Notes under the pieces: model-generated | What the model was told of the DNA's origin: nothing | What the model saw: only the letters and a program-made list of their open reading frames with translations | Database searches by the model: none | Translations under genes and position numbers: made by a program | In this document: one piece after another, positions 31,256 through 40,159 of the stretch | Position numbering within the stretch: the stretch's first letter is position 1 | How the letters are laid out: each line of letters starts with the position of its first letter | Origin: CAWCPR01 sp963797475 | GTDB lineage: Bacteria > Chloroflexota > Anaerolineae > Anaerolineales > UBA4823 | NCBI GenBank assembly: GCA_963797475.1 | Contig: CAWCPR010000003.1 | Span: 1,178,001-1,242,000, forward strand | DNA: 64,000 bases | Direction of reading: 5' to 3'

Positions 31256-32653
31256 TTACCTCCCTGCAAATGGCGGCGGCCCATTCTGCTCGAACACCAG
31301 GGGCGGGTTAAGCACGATCAGGTCGCCCACATTCAAATCGCCGCTCAACACTTCACTATCGGAGTCGGATGAAGCGCCCAGGGTGATCTTTACCGGATCC
31401 GGTTGCCCATTGCGCAGCACGTAAACAACGCGCTGATTGTCCACCACCCGCACGGCGCGATTCGGGACCAACAGCACGTCTTCAAGCTGTTCGACCACGA
31501 TGTTGACCGCCGCCGTCATCCCCGGACGCACATCTTCATCGGGATCGGTGAGTTCAACGGTTACTGTAAAATCGACCACTCCCTGGTTGGAAATCCCCAC
31601 CAGGGCGACGTCGCTGACACGCCCTTTATACTCCTTTCCCAAAATCGCGTCAAAGGTCAAAGTGACGTCTTGCCCGGTCTGAATGCGGTTGACATCCACC
31701 TCAGAAACCTGCACGTCTACCAGCAGGTGGGTAAGATCGTCAATGCGGAAGGCAAGCGTCCCGGGGGTCACCTGATCTCCCGGCTTAATTTGGACGTCCG
31801 TGATCACGCCGCCGAACGGAGCAGCCATGCGAGCCAGGTTAAGCGTCGCCTGGGCCGCCTCGATGCGTGTTTTGGCGTTGGTCACATCCAGGGGGTCCGG
31901 CCCCGCTTTCAACTTATCATAATTGGTCTGGGCGTCCTCTAACTGGGCTTTCGCCAACGCCAGGTTCGTTTCGGCGATTGAATAGGTCGTATCATTGGCC
32001 TTACCCAGAAGGTTGTTTAGCAAGGTCACCGCGTTATCGTAATTCCTTTGAGCCTCTGCCAGTTTATTTTGCAAGGTGGCTCGGGTCACGTTGTCCTCGC
32101 TTTTGTTTTCGTAAGGCCGGAACTTCTCCCTGGCTTTATCCAGGCGGTCCTTCGTCAAAACCACGTTTGCCTGGGCAAAATCGATATCGACCTGCGGCGC
32201 ATCGGAATTGAGATTATCCAGGCGCTGCTGAGCGTCATCGACGGTCTTTTGGGCGTTGGCGAGGGTCTGCTCCGCCTGGGCAAGCGCCAGGTTGGTATCG
32301 TACAAATCATCCAGGCTCTTTTGGGCGTTCACCAGGTCGGCCTGGGCCAGGATCACGTTTTGCGGCAATGAGGTCGGCTCAATGCTGGCCAGGATCTCAT
32401 CCTGGCTGACAGTGTCGCCCACTTGCACATTTATCTTATCAATGCTGCCCGAAGTCTGCCAGGCGAGCACCACAGACTGGTTGGCCCGTACGATCCCGGT
32501 CGCGCCAACGGTGGCCGTCAGGCTGCCGCGCCCTGCAGGGACCGTTTGTAAGTTACTGGCGGCAGCAGCCTGTTGCGAGCGAAACCGCCTCAAGAGGAAA
32601 AAGCCCCCTACAACGACAACGATCACAACCACAATCCAAACAAATCTCCTCAT
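31256..32653 (-). CDS. HlyD/MacA-like membrane fusion (adaptor) protein
   Basis: The 465-residue protein has an N-terminal anchor helix (FVWIVVVIVVVVGGFFLL). A biotinyl-lipoyl half (DKINVQVGDTVSQDEILASI, quoted up to 20 residues) and a long coiled-coil hairpin at about 105-270 rich in Ala, Gln and Asp follow. Next come the second lipoyl half and beta-barrel (GDQVTPGTLAFRIDD, VDVQVSEVDVNRIQTGQDV) and a membrane-proximal C-terminal domain. MacA-type adaptors link the ABC pump to the outside or to an outer-membrane channel. The coiled coil is longer than in many MacA proteins. GGAGG precedes the ATG at 32653; it is the first gene of the export operon. Confidence 0.85.
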   Translation of the reverse strand: MRRFVWIVVVIVVVVGGFFLLRRFRSQQAAAASNLQTVPAGRGSLTATVGATGIVRANQSVVLAWQTSGSIDKINVQVGDTVSQDEILASIEPTSLPQNVILAQADLVNAQKSLDDLYDTNLALAQAEQTLANAQKTVDDAQQRLDNLNSDAPQVDIDFAQANVVLTKDRLDKAREKFRPYENKSEDNVTRATLQNKLAEAQRNYDNAVTLLNNLLGKANDTTYSIAETNLALAKAQLEDAQTNYDKLKAGPDPLDVTNAKTRIEAAQATLNLARMAAPFGGVITDVQIKPGDQVTPGTLAFRIDDLTHLLVDVQVSEVDVNRIQTGQDVTLTFDAILGKEYKGRVSDVALVGISNQGVVDFTVTVELTDPDEDVRPGMTAAVNIVVEQLEDVLLVPNRAVRVVDNQRVVYVLRNGQPDPVKITLGASSDSDSEVLSGDLNVGDLIVLNPPLVFEQNGPPPFAGR

Positions 32654-32998
32654 TCCCTATGATCCTCCAAGAATGAAATGCGAAATTTATCGCGTTGATA
32701 TTTCAAAACGACCGGTTCCGCCATAATTAACCCCCTGATTGTATCTCAAAGAGGTTAAGAGAACCATCAGAACAATGTAGATTCTCTGGGAATTTATGTA
32801 GTGGTGGCCTCCTTACAGAATTCTCGGAAGAGCCAGGATGGTTGAAACAGTGACAACCGTCCCAAAATTTTATGACATCTGGGACTGAAATTAAACCACT
32901 TTACTCGTTATTATCTTCTTGTTCTTAACGAACGAGCACATCCTTTCTGTTTTTTCTCGACCCGCTTCTGCCCGCTGCAATTCTGAGGAGGTCAACGA
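32654..32998. other. Divergent intergenic region between the export operon and the GltD-like gene
   Basis: The 345 bases are AT-richer than the surroundings. On the minus strand TACAAT (32743-32738) could be the -10 box for the export operon, without a good -35. On the plus strand the only clear signal is GAGGAGG just before the start at 32999. I see no RNA gene, large repeat or small coding frame here. Confidence 0.5.
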
Positions 32999-34432
32999 AT
33001 GCAAACAATCCCCAGCGATTTTTTAGCCATCGACCGAAGAGCAAGAATGCATTTGCCGTTCTTCGATCTGGATCATCGCCCCCCTGCAGAGCGAGTTTGT
33101 GATTTTAATGACGTCGTGATTGCGCTCGACCCGGAACAAGCTCAATTCCAAGCCTCGCGCTGCATCCATTGCCCCGATCCAGCGCCCTGTGTAAAAGCCT
33201 GTCCTGCGCAGAACGACATTCCTTCGGCGATGTGGCTGATCGAACAGGGCCAGTTTGTGGAAGCCGCCAAACTGTACCGCCAGACCAGCTCGCTGCCCGA
33301 GATTTGCGGCCGGGTGTGTCCCCACGAACAACTCTGCCAGGGTTCCTGCGTGCGCGACAAACGCCACGAGCCGGTGCTGACCGGCGCCCTGGAGGCATTT
33401 GTCAGCGATTATGAGCGCCAGGCTGCCAGCGTATCTGTACCGGTGGGAGCTCCCACTGGAAAGCGGGTGGCGATCGTCGGAGCAGGTCCGGCAGGGCTGG
33501 CATGCGCTGAACAATTATTGAAAGCCGGCCACAGACCGACCGTGTTTGACTCCAAGCCAGCCGCCGGCGGCCTGCTGCTTTATGGTATCCCCAACTTCAA
33601 GCTGCCGAAGGAGGTTGTCGCGGCGCGCTGCCGCGACCTGGAACAGGCCGGCGCTGCCTTCTTCGGGGATACAACCATCGGTAAGGATAAAACGATCGAC
33701 GATCTCTTTGCAGAAGGGTACCAGGCCGTGTTCGTGGGGGTCGGCACCGGGATTGACGCCCCCATGGAAGTCCCTGGCGAGGACCTGCCCGGCGTTTACA
33801 AGGCGACTGAGTTTCTGGTGCGCAGCAACGTAGCCATGGAGCTGCTTCCGCCGGAGCTGCGCTCGCGCCCGGAGATTGGGCGCAAGGTGGTCGTCATCGG
33901 CGGCGGCGATACCGCCTCGGACTGCCTGCGCACCTCGCTGCGGATGGGCGCGGAAGAGGTAACCTGCCTTTACCGCCGCACGGAAAAGGAAATGCCCGGC
34001 GGGCGCAAAGACCGCCAGTTAGCCCGCGAAGAGGGCGCCCAATACCAGTTCTTGACCCAGCCGGTGAAATTTATCGCCGGGGAGGATGAAAGGCTGGCTC
34101 AGGTCGAATGTATTCGCATGGAGCTGGGCGAGCCGGACGCCAAAGGACGGCGCAGGCCGGTGCCCCTGGAAGGGACCAACTTTATCGTCGAAGCTGACAC
34201 CGCCATCCTGGCTCTGGGCTATTGGCCCGACCCGGTGATCGGCGAAACCACTCCCGGCCTGGAAACTCGCAATTGGGGTTTGATCGTAACCGATAAAAAT
34301 ACCGGGGCCACCTCCCGCCCGGGCGTTTTCGCCGGCGGGGACGCGGTAACCGGGCCAGACCTGGTCGTAACCGCCATGGTAGCCGGGCGCAAAGCCGCTG
34401 CTGCGATCGACGATTATCTCATGTCGCTTTAA
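32999..34432 (+). CDS. GltD-like NADPH-dependent flavoprotein (glutamate synthase small-subunit family)
   Basis: This 477-residue protein has an N-terminal Fe-S domain with CIHCPDPAPCVKACP and CGRVCPHEQLCQGSC (two 4Fe-4S clusters). Next are an FAD site around VAIVGAGPAGLACAEQLL, an NADPH site with VVIGGGDTASDCLR, and the C-terminal VFAGGDAVTGPDLVVTAM FAD contact. This architecture supplies electrons to glutamate synthase, dihydropyrimidine dehydrogenase or NfnAB-type enzymes. No GltB large subunit lies beside it, so its partner is elsewhere or it acts with ferredoxin. GGAGG precedes the ATG at 32999. A hairpin after the stop separates it from the convergent lipase gene. Confidence 0.85.
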   Translation: MQTIPSDFLAIDRRARMHLPFFDLDHRPPAERVCDFNDVVIALDPEQAQFQASRCIHCPDPAPCVKACPAQNDIPSAMWLIEQGQFVEAAKLYRQTSSLPEICGRVCPHEQLCQGSCVRDKRHEPVLTGALEAFVSDYERQAASVSVPVGAPTGKRVAIVGAGPAGLACAEQLLKAGHRPTVFDSKPAAGGLLLYGIPNFKLPKEVVAARCRDLEQAGAAFFGDTTIGKDKTIDDLFAEGYQAVFVGVGTGIDAPMEVPGEDLPGVYKATEFLVRSNVAMELLPPELRSRPEIGRKVVVIGGGDTASDCLRTSLRMGAEEVTCLYRRTEKEMPGGRKDRQLAREEGAQYQFLTQPVKFIAGEDERLAQVECIRMELGEPDAKGRRRPVPLEGTNFIVEADTAILALGYWPDPVIGETTPGLETRNWGLIVTDKNTGATSRPGVFAGGDAVTGPDLVVTAMVAGRKAAAAIDDYLMSL

Positions 34433-34437
34433 AATCA

Positions 34438-34471
34438 GGCGCCAACTTCGGACCGGACGGCGCCCTTTTCT
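34438..34471. terminator. Bidirectional terminator between convergent genes
   Basis: GGCGCC at 34438-34443 pairs with GGCGCC at 34459-34464. On the plus strand CTTTTCTATTT follows, and on the minus strand TGATTTTA follows, so it can end both the GltD-like and the FHA-lipase transcripts. Confidence 0.6.
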
Positions 34472-36158
34472 ATTTCCGGGTCAGCTCCAGCTTCAAGCGC
34501 ATCTTGACGTCGTTGTCGACGTACAGGCTGCCGTGATACTGCTGGACAGGATGGATCTCGGACCCTTGCAGCACCGCGCTGGTTTCCGGGACGGTGATGT
34601 CTCCACAGGGGGCCACTTCATAATTCACATTCCTGAACAGACCGGTAATATCCCTTTCCATAAAAATCGTGGAGACCGTTTTTAACCCGTAGCCGAAAAT
34701 GGATACCGCCGGGACGCTGGACCGGTTTCCAAGCTCACGGCGGAACTGGCGGGCGGCGCGCAAAAATTGGCGCTGGTCTTCAGTGACCCAGCTCTCGTCT
34801 TCTAGAGGGGCGATCCGCTTTTTATTTTGGTCCACAACGCAGGCATAGGTCGGCAGAATCTGATAGCTGGACGGGAAGGTCGCCAGCACCTGGCGCAGGC
34901 GTTCACCCAACAGCCCAAAAGGAAGCAGGTTTGGCCCCAGCAGCAGGCTGGTGGCAGCCTTGGGCACTCCCAGGTGCGGGCCGCCCATCAACAAAAGCCG
35001 CTCGACTTTTTTCTTTCCACCCAGGCGTTCGACATAATAACGGCTTACCAATGTCCCCAGGCTGTGAGCAATGATGGTAACCGGCGGGGTCACATCCCAA
35101 CCGTCGATTGCTTCTGCCAGCTTGCGAGCAGAATCGCGCACGTCCCGGCGCCAATCATAGGAAAATTCCAGCAAATCATTTTCGCGCTGGTAACCGAGTT
35201 CTTCAACCAGGTAGTCGCCCAGGCGGTTGTACTTCTCCAGCTTGACCAGGTTGGGAACAATCACCACCTCGCCCACCAACCCAAGCGGCTCCAGGGGCGA
35301 ATCTTCCGTCAACCGGTACAACTCCGGGTTCTTGAAGAGGATTTTTACATTCGGCCAAACCCGCTCACTACCCTGCCACAGCTCAGAGCCCATCATTCCA
35401 GGGACAAACACCACAGGCCGGCGCGTGGGGATGAGGCTTTCGGGGCGCTCACCGAACAAGGTCAGCTCTTCCTGCATAAACCCGCTTTTATAAACCAATT
35501 GGGCCGGCCCAATTCGAAAAACGTCGCCATCTTTCAACAACCGCATTTCTATACGCTCACCGGCGATGTACGTTCCGTTCGTGCTTTTTAAGTCGCGCAA
35601 TAAAAAGGCATCCCGCTGCCGCTCCAGGCGGGCGTGATGGCGTGAAACCTTCTCGATCTCCAGTACGACATCGTTATCTGGCGCCCGTCCAATCGAGAGC
35701 GCATCCACCTCCAGAGGCATCTCCCAGGTGCGCTCAGGGGTGTAGACGACCAGCCGCGGCTTACTGGTGTCGTTCAACGTCATTGCCAGCGTCATCTGGC
35801 CCAGCGTGGCGTCTAAATCCGCCTCCGAGTCGATCATGGTTAGTTCTTGGTCAACCGTAGGAGCGTTGATGTCATAACGCAGGCTGCTGTTCCCGAGGCT
35901 GACCACATCTCCGGGGGACAGCAGGGCGGATTTAACCTGCGCCCCATTGACGCGGGTGCCGTTTGCCGAACCCTGGTCCACCAGGGTGCATCCCTCAGGA
36001 CCGCAATCCAGGCGAGCGTGCTGCCGCGAAACGCGCACATCCGGCAGGACAATATCATTGGTCATCGCCCGCCCGAGGGTCACAGTTTCCTTGCCAAGCT
36101 CAAATTCCTGTTCCTGCCCATCCGGCAGGGTCAAAATAAGTTTGCCGAAAGATGCCAT
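34470..36158 (-). CDS. Double FHA - LCAT-like lipase/acyltransferase fusion
   Basis: Two complete FHA domains come first. FHA1 (about 5-95) has the phosphothreonine-binding residues Arg30, Ser44, His47 and Asn66; FHA2 (about 135-225) has Arg158, Ser172, His175 and Asn194. From about 245 the protein is an alpha/beta hydrolase of the lecithin:cholesterol acyltransferase group. It opens with VVFVPGMMGSELW and has the nucleophile Ser366 in IAHSLG. Asp520 in GDITVPETS and His542 in QYHGSL complete a full triad. There is no signal peptide, so it is predicted cytosolic and likely steered by Ser/Thr-phosphorylated partners. The start at 36158 is typical. It is divergent from gyrA. Confidence 0.85.
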   Translation of the reverse strand: MASFGKLILTLPDGQEQEFELGKETVTLGRAMTNDIVLPDVRVSRQHARLDCGPEGCTLVDQGSANGTRVNGAQVKSALLSPGDVVSLGNSSLRYDINAPTVDQELTMIDSEADLDATLGQMTLAMTLNDTSKPRLVVYTPERTWEMPLEVDALSIGRAPDNDVVLEIEKVSRHHARLERQRDAFLLRDLKSTNGTYIAGERIEMRLLKDGDVFRIGPAQLVYKSGFMQEELTLFGERPESLIPTRRPVVFVPGMMGSELWQGSERVWPNVKILFKNPELYRLTEDSPLEPLGLVGEVVIVPNLVKLEKYNRLGDYLVEELGYQRENDLLEFSYDWRRDVRDSARKLAEAIDGWDVTPPVTIIAHSLGTLVSRYYVERLGGKKKVERLLLMGGPHLGVPKAATSLLLGPNLLPFGLLGERLRQVLATFPSSYQILPTYACVVDQNKKRIAPLEDESWVTEDQRQFLRAARQFRRELGNRSSVPAVSIFGYGLKTVSTIFMERDITGLFRNVNYEVAPCGDITVPETSAVLQGSEIHPVQQYHGSLYVDNDVKMRLKLELTRK

Positions 36159-36222
36159 GCTGCCTCCCTTGCGGAAAATTATACCAAAACCGGGTCAAAA
36201 GTCGCAAAAATTACAGCCGCGG

Positions 36223-36228
36223 TATAAT
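36223..36228 (+). promoter_or_regulatory. Likely gyrA -10 box
   Basis: TATAAT stands 75 bases before the chosen gyrA start. No good -35 hexamer is visible upstream. Confidence 0.45.
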
Positions 36229-36302
36229 TAGAGGTCGTGCTTAGGGGAGGCGCGGCTCTTCCAGAACCACATCTTAACCCTGACGACCAGGAAGGAATAT
36301 TC

Positions 36303-38771
36303 ATGGAAATCGGTTCCATTCAATCTGTCGACATCGACGAGCAAATGCGGTCTGCCTATCTGGATTACGCCATGAGCGTGATCGTCGCACGCGCCCTGCC
36401 GGATGCCCGTGACGGCCTTAAACCGGTACACCGCCGCATTTTATACGCTATGCACGACATGGGCATTCGTTCCAGCGGCTCTTATAAAAAATCGGCCCGC
36501 ATCGTAGGCGAGGTGCTTGGGAAATACCACCCGCACGGTGATGTCGCCGTTTACGACTCGATGGCGCGCCTGGCACAAGATTTCTCCATGCGCTATCCGC
36601 TCGTAGATGGCCAGGGGAACTTCGGTTCCATCGACGGCGACGCTCCGGCTGCCATGCGTTACACCGAAGCGCGCCTGGCGCCTCTGGCGGAAGAAATGCT
36701 GGCCAACATCAACGAAAATACCGTCGATTTCATGGACAATTTCGACGGTTCGCTGCAAGAGCCGGTGGTTTTACCATCCCGCCTGCCGAACCTGTTGTTG
36801 AACGGCTCATCCGGGATCGCGGTCGGCATGGCAACCAATATCCCGCCGCATAACCTGCGCGAGCTGGCGGCTGCAATCAATTATTTGATCGATAACTACG
36901 ATAAGATCGACGAAATTTCAGTCGAAGCGATCTTGAAACATCTCCCCGGCCCGGATTTCCCAACCGGCGGTATGATCGTGGGCAACGAAGGCATCCTCCA
37001 GGCCTACAGCACCGGTCGCGGTCGGATCGTGCTGCGCGGCATGGCCCACATTGAAGAGATGGGCGCCAATCGCTTCCGGATCGTGATCACTGAAATCCCC
37101 TTCCTGTTGAACAAAACCAACCTGATCGAGCGCATTGCCGACCTGGCTCGCAGCGGAAAACTGGAAGATATCTCCGATTTAAGGGATGAATCTGACCGGC
37201 GCGGGATGAGCATTATCATCGAGCTGCGCCGGGGCTCACAGCCCAAAAAGGTGCTCAACCAGCTTTATAAATATACCCCGTTGCAATCCACCTTCGGGGT
37301 TCAGATGCTGGCCCTGGTCGACGAAGAACCCCGCCTGCTGTCGATCAAGCGCTCCTTGCAAATTTTCGTCGAACATCGCCGGGAGGTGATCACCCGCCGA
37401 TCCGAATTTGAGTTAAGCAAAGCCCGCGAGCGCGCCCACATCCTGGCAGGCCTGTTGATCGCCCTGGCGAACCTGGATGAAGTCATCCAGACCATACGGC
37501 AATCTCCGGATGCAGATGTCGCCAAGGAACGCTTGATGACGCGATTCAACTTAAGCGAGCGCCAGGCGCAGGCGATCCTGGACATGCAGCTTCGCCGCCT
37601 GGCGGCGTTGGAGCGCCAAAAGATCGAGGACGAGCAGCGCCAGGTCCTGGAGCGGATCGCCTACCTGGAGGATCTGCTCGCCAGCCCGCAAAAAATTCTG
37701 GAGGTTATCCAGGAAGACCTGAACCAAATCGCAGAAAAATACGGCGACGAGCGCCGCACGCGCATCGCTTACGAGGCCAGTGAAGAATTTCGAGAAGAAG
37801 ACCTGGTGACCGATGAAGCCGCCCTGGTGAGCATCACCCAGCGCGGTTATATCAAACGGGTGGCTGCCAAATCTTACCGGGCTCAGGCGCGCGGCGGCCG
37901 CGGCGTGACCGGGCACACGACCAAGGATGAGGATGAAGTGCTCATGCTGATCCCCGTTCGCACGTTGGACACGGTGCTTTTCTTCTCCGATCGAGGTAAA
38001 GTTTACTCGGAGAAGGCCTACCAGATCCCGGATGCAGACCGGACCGGCCGTGGCATCCCGATCGTGAACGTCCTTTCGCTGGGCGCTAACGAGACGATCA
38101 CGGCGGCAGTCGCCGTTCCCGATTTTGACAAAGCGGCGTACTGCAGCATGGCGACTCGCAGAGGGCGCATTAAGCGTGTTGAGCTTCCCGAGTTTTCTTC
38201 GGTGCGTCCATCGGGGTTGATCGCCATTAATTTAGACGAGGGGGATGAGCTGGGCTGGGTCAGGCTGACCAGCGGAGAGGACGATATTATCCTGGTGACC
38301 GAACGCGGCCAGGCGCTGCGCATTTCCGAAAAGGACGTGCGCGCCATGGGCCGGACGGCGATGGGCGTGACCGGCATCCGCTTGCGCAAAGGCGACTATG
38401 TTGCCAGCATGGAGGTCGCCGAGCCGGGCGGCTACCTGCTTGTAGTCACAACCAAAGGTTATGGGAAACGCACATCGTTGAGCGAATATCCAACCAAGGG
38501 GCGCGCAACCGGGGGAGTGTTAACCATCGATAAAAAAGCCTTCCGAAAGATTGGCGAGATTTCGTCGGCGCGCGTGGTTCAAGAGGCTGACCACCTGACG
38601 ATCATGTCTTCCGGCGGGGTGATTATTCGGACCAAAGTTAAGGACATTTCGGAGTCTGGCCACGCGACGCGTGGGGTCACGCTCATGAATTTACAAGAAG
38701 GAGACAGCGTTGCATCCCTGGCGCGCATCGCCCAGGCCGACTTGCTGCGCGTGGGCGCGGCGGAAGAATAG
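36303..38771 (+). CDS. gyrA: DNA gyrase subunit A
   Basis: This 822-residue protein has the usual gyrase A plan: the breakage-reunion core with catalytic Tyr120 in AAMRYTEARL, the tower and coiled coil, and a six-bladed C-terminal domain with a GyrA box in QARGGRGVTG that marks gyrase rather than topoisomerase IV. With GyrB it introduces negative supercoils. The quinolone-site sequence reads HPHGDVAVYD: Val81 occupies the place of Ser83 in E. coli, while Asp85 (E. coli Asp87) is kept. The ATG at 36303 is chosen because AAGGAA precedes it and the protein then starts as in the family; an upstream in-frame extension is not homologous. A strong terminator follows. Confidence 0.93.
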   Translation: MEIGSIQSVDIDEQMRSAYLDYAMSVIVARALPDARDGLKPVHRRILYAMHDMGIRSSGSYKKSARIVGEVLGKYHPHGDVAVYDSMARLAQDFSMRYPLVDGQGNFGSIDGDAPAAMRYTEARLAPLAEEMLANINENTVDFMDNFDGSLQEPVVLPSRLPNLLLNGSSGIAVGMATNIPPHNLRELAAAINYLIDNYDKIDEISVEAILKHLPGPDFPTGGMIVGNEGILQAYSTGRGRIVLRGMAHIEEMGANRFRIVITEIPFLLNKTNLIERIADLARSGKLEDISDLRDESDRRGMSIIIELRRGSQPKKVLNQLYKYTPLQSTFGVQMLALVDEEPRLLSIKRSLQIFVEHRREVITRRSEFELSKARERAHILAGLLIALANLDEVIQTIRQSPDADVAKERLMTRFNLSERQAQAILDMQLRRLAALERQKIEDEQRQVLERIAYLEDLLASPQKILEVIQEDLNQIAEKYGDERRTRIAYEASEEFREEDLVTDEAALVSITQRGYIKRVAAKSYRAQARGGRGVTGHTTKDEDEVLMLIPVRTLDTVLFFSDRGKVYSEKAYQIPDADRTGRGIPIVNVLSLGANETITAAVAVPDFDKAAYCSMATRRGRIKRVELPEFSSVRPSGLIAINLDEGDELGWVRLTSGEDDIILVTERGQALRISEKDVRAMGRTAMGVTGIRLRKGDYVASMEVAEPGGYLLVVTTKGYGKRTSLSEYPTKGRATGGVLTIDKKAFRKIGEISSARVVQEADHLTIMSSGGVIIRTKVKDISESGHATRGVTLMNLQEGDSVASLARIAQADLLRVGAAEE

Positions 38772-38796
38772 CGCGTACGCCAGTTCTGCTCACCAG

Positions 38797-38832
38797 GTCG
38801 CCTGTCGCCGCTAACGGCGACAGGCGACTTTT
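38797..38832 (+). terminator. Rho-independent terminator of gyrA
   Basis: A 14-base-pair perfect stem (38797-38810 with 38815-38828) closes a CTAA loop and is followed by TTTT. It lies 25 bases past the gyrA stop. Confidence 0.85.
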
Positions 38833-38841
38833 GAGCTGAGG

Positions 38842-39060
38842 TTAGATAAAGGGCAGGACGATTTTCTCGGTCACCAGCAGAGCAAACGCCCCAATCAAAC
38901 AAATAATTAGCAGGAACATCAGCGCAATCACGAATCGCTGCGCCGGGGTCATCCCAAGGAACAACCGCCTTCTCTCTAGAGGCCCTTCCTCGAAGCTGGG
39001 CGGTGGTGCTTCCTCATAAAATGGGGAAGCATTGGCCTGTTCGCGAAAATCATCCAGCAT
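38842..39060 (-). CDS. Small single-helix membrane protein, unknown
   Basis: The 72 residues have an acidic, proline-rich N-terminal half (PFYEEAPPPSFEEGPLERRR). One hydrophobic stretch of about 26 residues (FVIALMFLLIICLIGAFALL) follows, with TEKIVLPFI at the end. The Arg cluster before the helix predicts the N-terminus in the cytosol. I do not recognise the family. It follows birA on the same strand by about 57 bases and may share its transcript. Codon use looks like that of neighbours, so it is probably real. Confidence 0.6.
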   Translation of the reverse strand: MLDDFREQANASPFYEEAPPPSFEEGPLERRRLFLGMTPAQRFVIALMFLLIICLIGAFALLVTEKIVLPFI

Positions 39061-39117
39061 AATTCAACTCCATTTTCATCACGCTCTCGGCGCATCCGAA
39101 CTTATCAATACAGCCGG

Positions 39118-39948
39118 CTATTGAGCAGGGTTCTGATCGTTCACCGGGCGCAGGTGAACCTCTCCGGTGGCGGTCGTAAAAACCCGGCCAGCGTGATCGC
39201 ACAGCTTTAGACTGCCATCTGGCTCCAGGCCTAACAGCCTGCCCTCTCGCTCCTGGATGCGACCTGGCTGGTGCTCGCTCAAGATGTAAACCCATTCGTC
39301 GCGAAATGCCAGCAGTCTTTCCCAGGTGTGTAGAAAATCCGCCGAACCCAGGTGCGGACGCCATTCTTTCAAGCCAGACAAAACCGCGCCCAGCAGCGCC
39401 ACCCTTTCCACAGCCCGGCCAACCTCCGTTTCCACACAGGTTGCAGGGAAATTCAGCGTCTCATTTGGAGGAATGGATTCCTTCGACACGTTGATCCCAA
39501 TTCCCAGGATCGCAGTTTTAAGCTGCTCGTCCTGCCATTGAGCTTCTACCAATACTCCAGCCGTTTTCCGGCCAGCAACCAGCACATCGTTAGGCCATTT
39601 GATCAAAGCTGGCAGGCTGAATTGCCGGCGTAGCGCCTCGCAGACTGCCAGGGCTCCCAGGGCGGTCAGGCGAGGCATGAGGGTGTTGCCAGCCGGCTGG
39701 TTGCCGTTCAGGAAAGGCGCTTTTAATACCAGGCTGAAAGCCAGGGCCGCGCCCGGCGGTGTAAACCAGCGACGCCCCATACGACCGCGCCCGGCGGTTT
39801 GTTCGTCGGCCAGGACCAATGCGCCGTCCGGCGCTCCCTGCTCGGCCCAGCTCGCCGCTTCTGCATTGGTAGATCCGATCTGGTCGAAATAGCGCATTGG
39901 ACCCAGTTGCAGTCCACCCAAGGCATTTTCAAGCGCTGCTTTATCCAT
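39118..39948 (-). CDS. birA: Biotin-[acetyl-CoA-carboxylase] ligase, short form
   Basis: The 276-residue protein begins directly with the catalytic domain. The biotinyl-adenylate loop is GRGRMGRRW at 53-61, KWPNDVL near 117 is the second family motif, and GIGINVS follows. The C-terminal SH3-like domain (about 225-270) closes the protein. It lacks the N-terminal helix-turn-helix of E. coli BirA, so it biotinylates carboxylase carrier proteins but should not repress biotin genes. No ribosome site is obvious before the ATG at 39948. A TATAAT box lies about 40 bases upstream. Confidence 0.9.
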   Translation of the reverse strand: MDKAALENALGGLQLGPMRYFDQIGSTNAEAASWAEQGAPDGALVLADEQTAGRGRMGRRWFTPPGAALAFSLVLKAPFLNGNQPAGNTLMPRLTALGALAVCEALRRQFSLPALIKWPNDVLVAGRKTAGVLVEAQWQDEQLKTAILGIGINVSKESIPPNETLNFPATCVETEVGRAVERVALLGAVLSGLKEWRPHLGSADFLHTWERLLAFRDEWVYILSEHQPGRIQEREGRLLGLEPDGSLKLCDHAGRVFTTATGEVHLRPVNDQNPAQ

Positions 39949-39986
39949 ACCACGATTCTACCGCACAAAGCCAGCCTCCAAACGAT

Positions 39987-39992
39987 ATTATA
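39987..39992 (-). promoter_or_regulatory. Likely birA -10 box
   Basis: TATAAT is read on the minus strand, 39 bases before the birA start codon. No convincing -35 hexamer is present. Confidence 0.45.
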
Positions 39993-40159
39993 GCCTGTCA
40001 TAACCCAACGATCCCGTAAGGCTCCTGGGGCCTGCCTGGGATGGCAGCAACCCTGCGGGGAAAACTGGTTCCACCGGACGGTGGGCGCGGGCATCCTTCA
40101 TGGTGTGGACTTCAGTCATCCGAATTCCCGATCGGACGTGAGCGACCGCACCCAGCCGA
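39993..40159. other. Unassigned GC-rich intergenic region with several hairpins
   Basis: Between the vWA gene and the birA promoter lie three good stems: CTGCC/GGCAG (about 40032-40048), CCACCG/CGGTGG (about 40072-40085), and GGTGTGG/CCGCACC (about 40099-40152) enclosing CCGA/TCGG. The arrangement looks like a structured RNA. It does not match the core motifs of SRP RNA, RNase P RNA or tmRNA that I know. It has no clear open frame. Confidence 0.35.

Noticed and set aside
39993..40159. SRP RNA, tmRNA, RNase P RNA or a known riboswitch
   Set aside because: The GGAAGGAAGCAGCC core of SRP RNA, the tmRNA ends and the RNase P conserved blocks were looked for by eye on both strands and not found.
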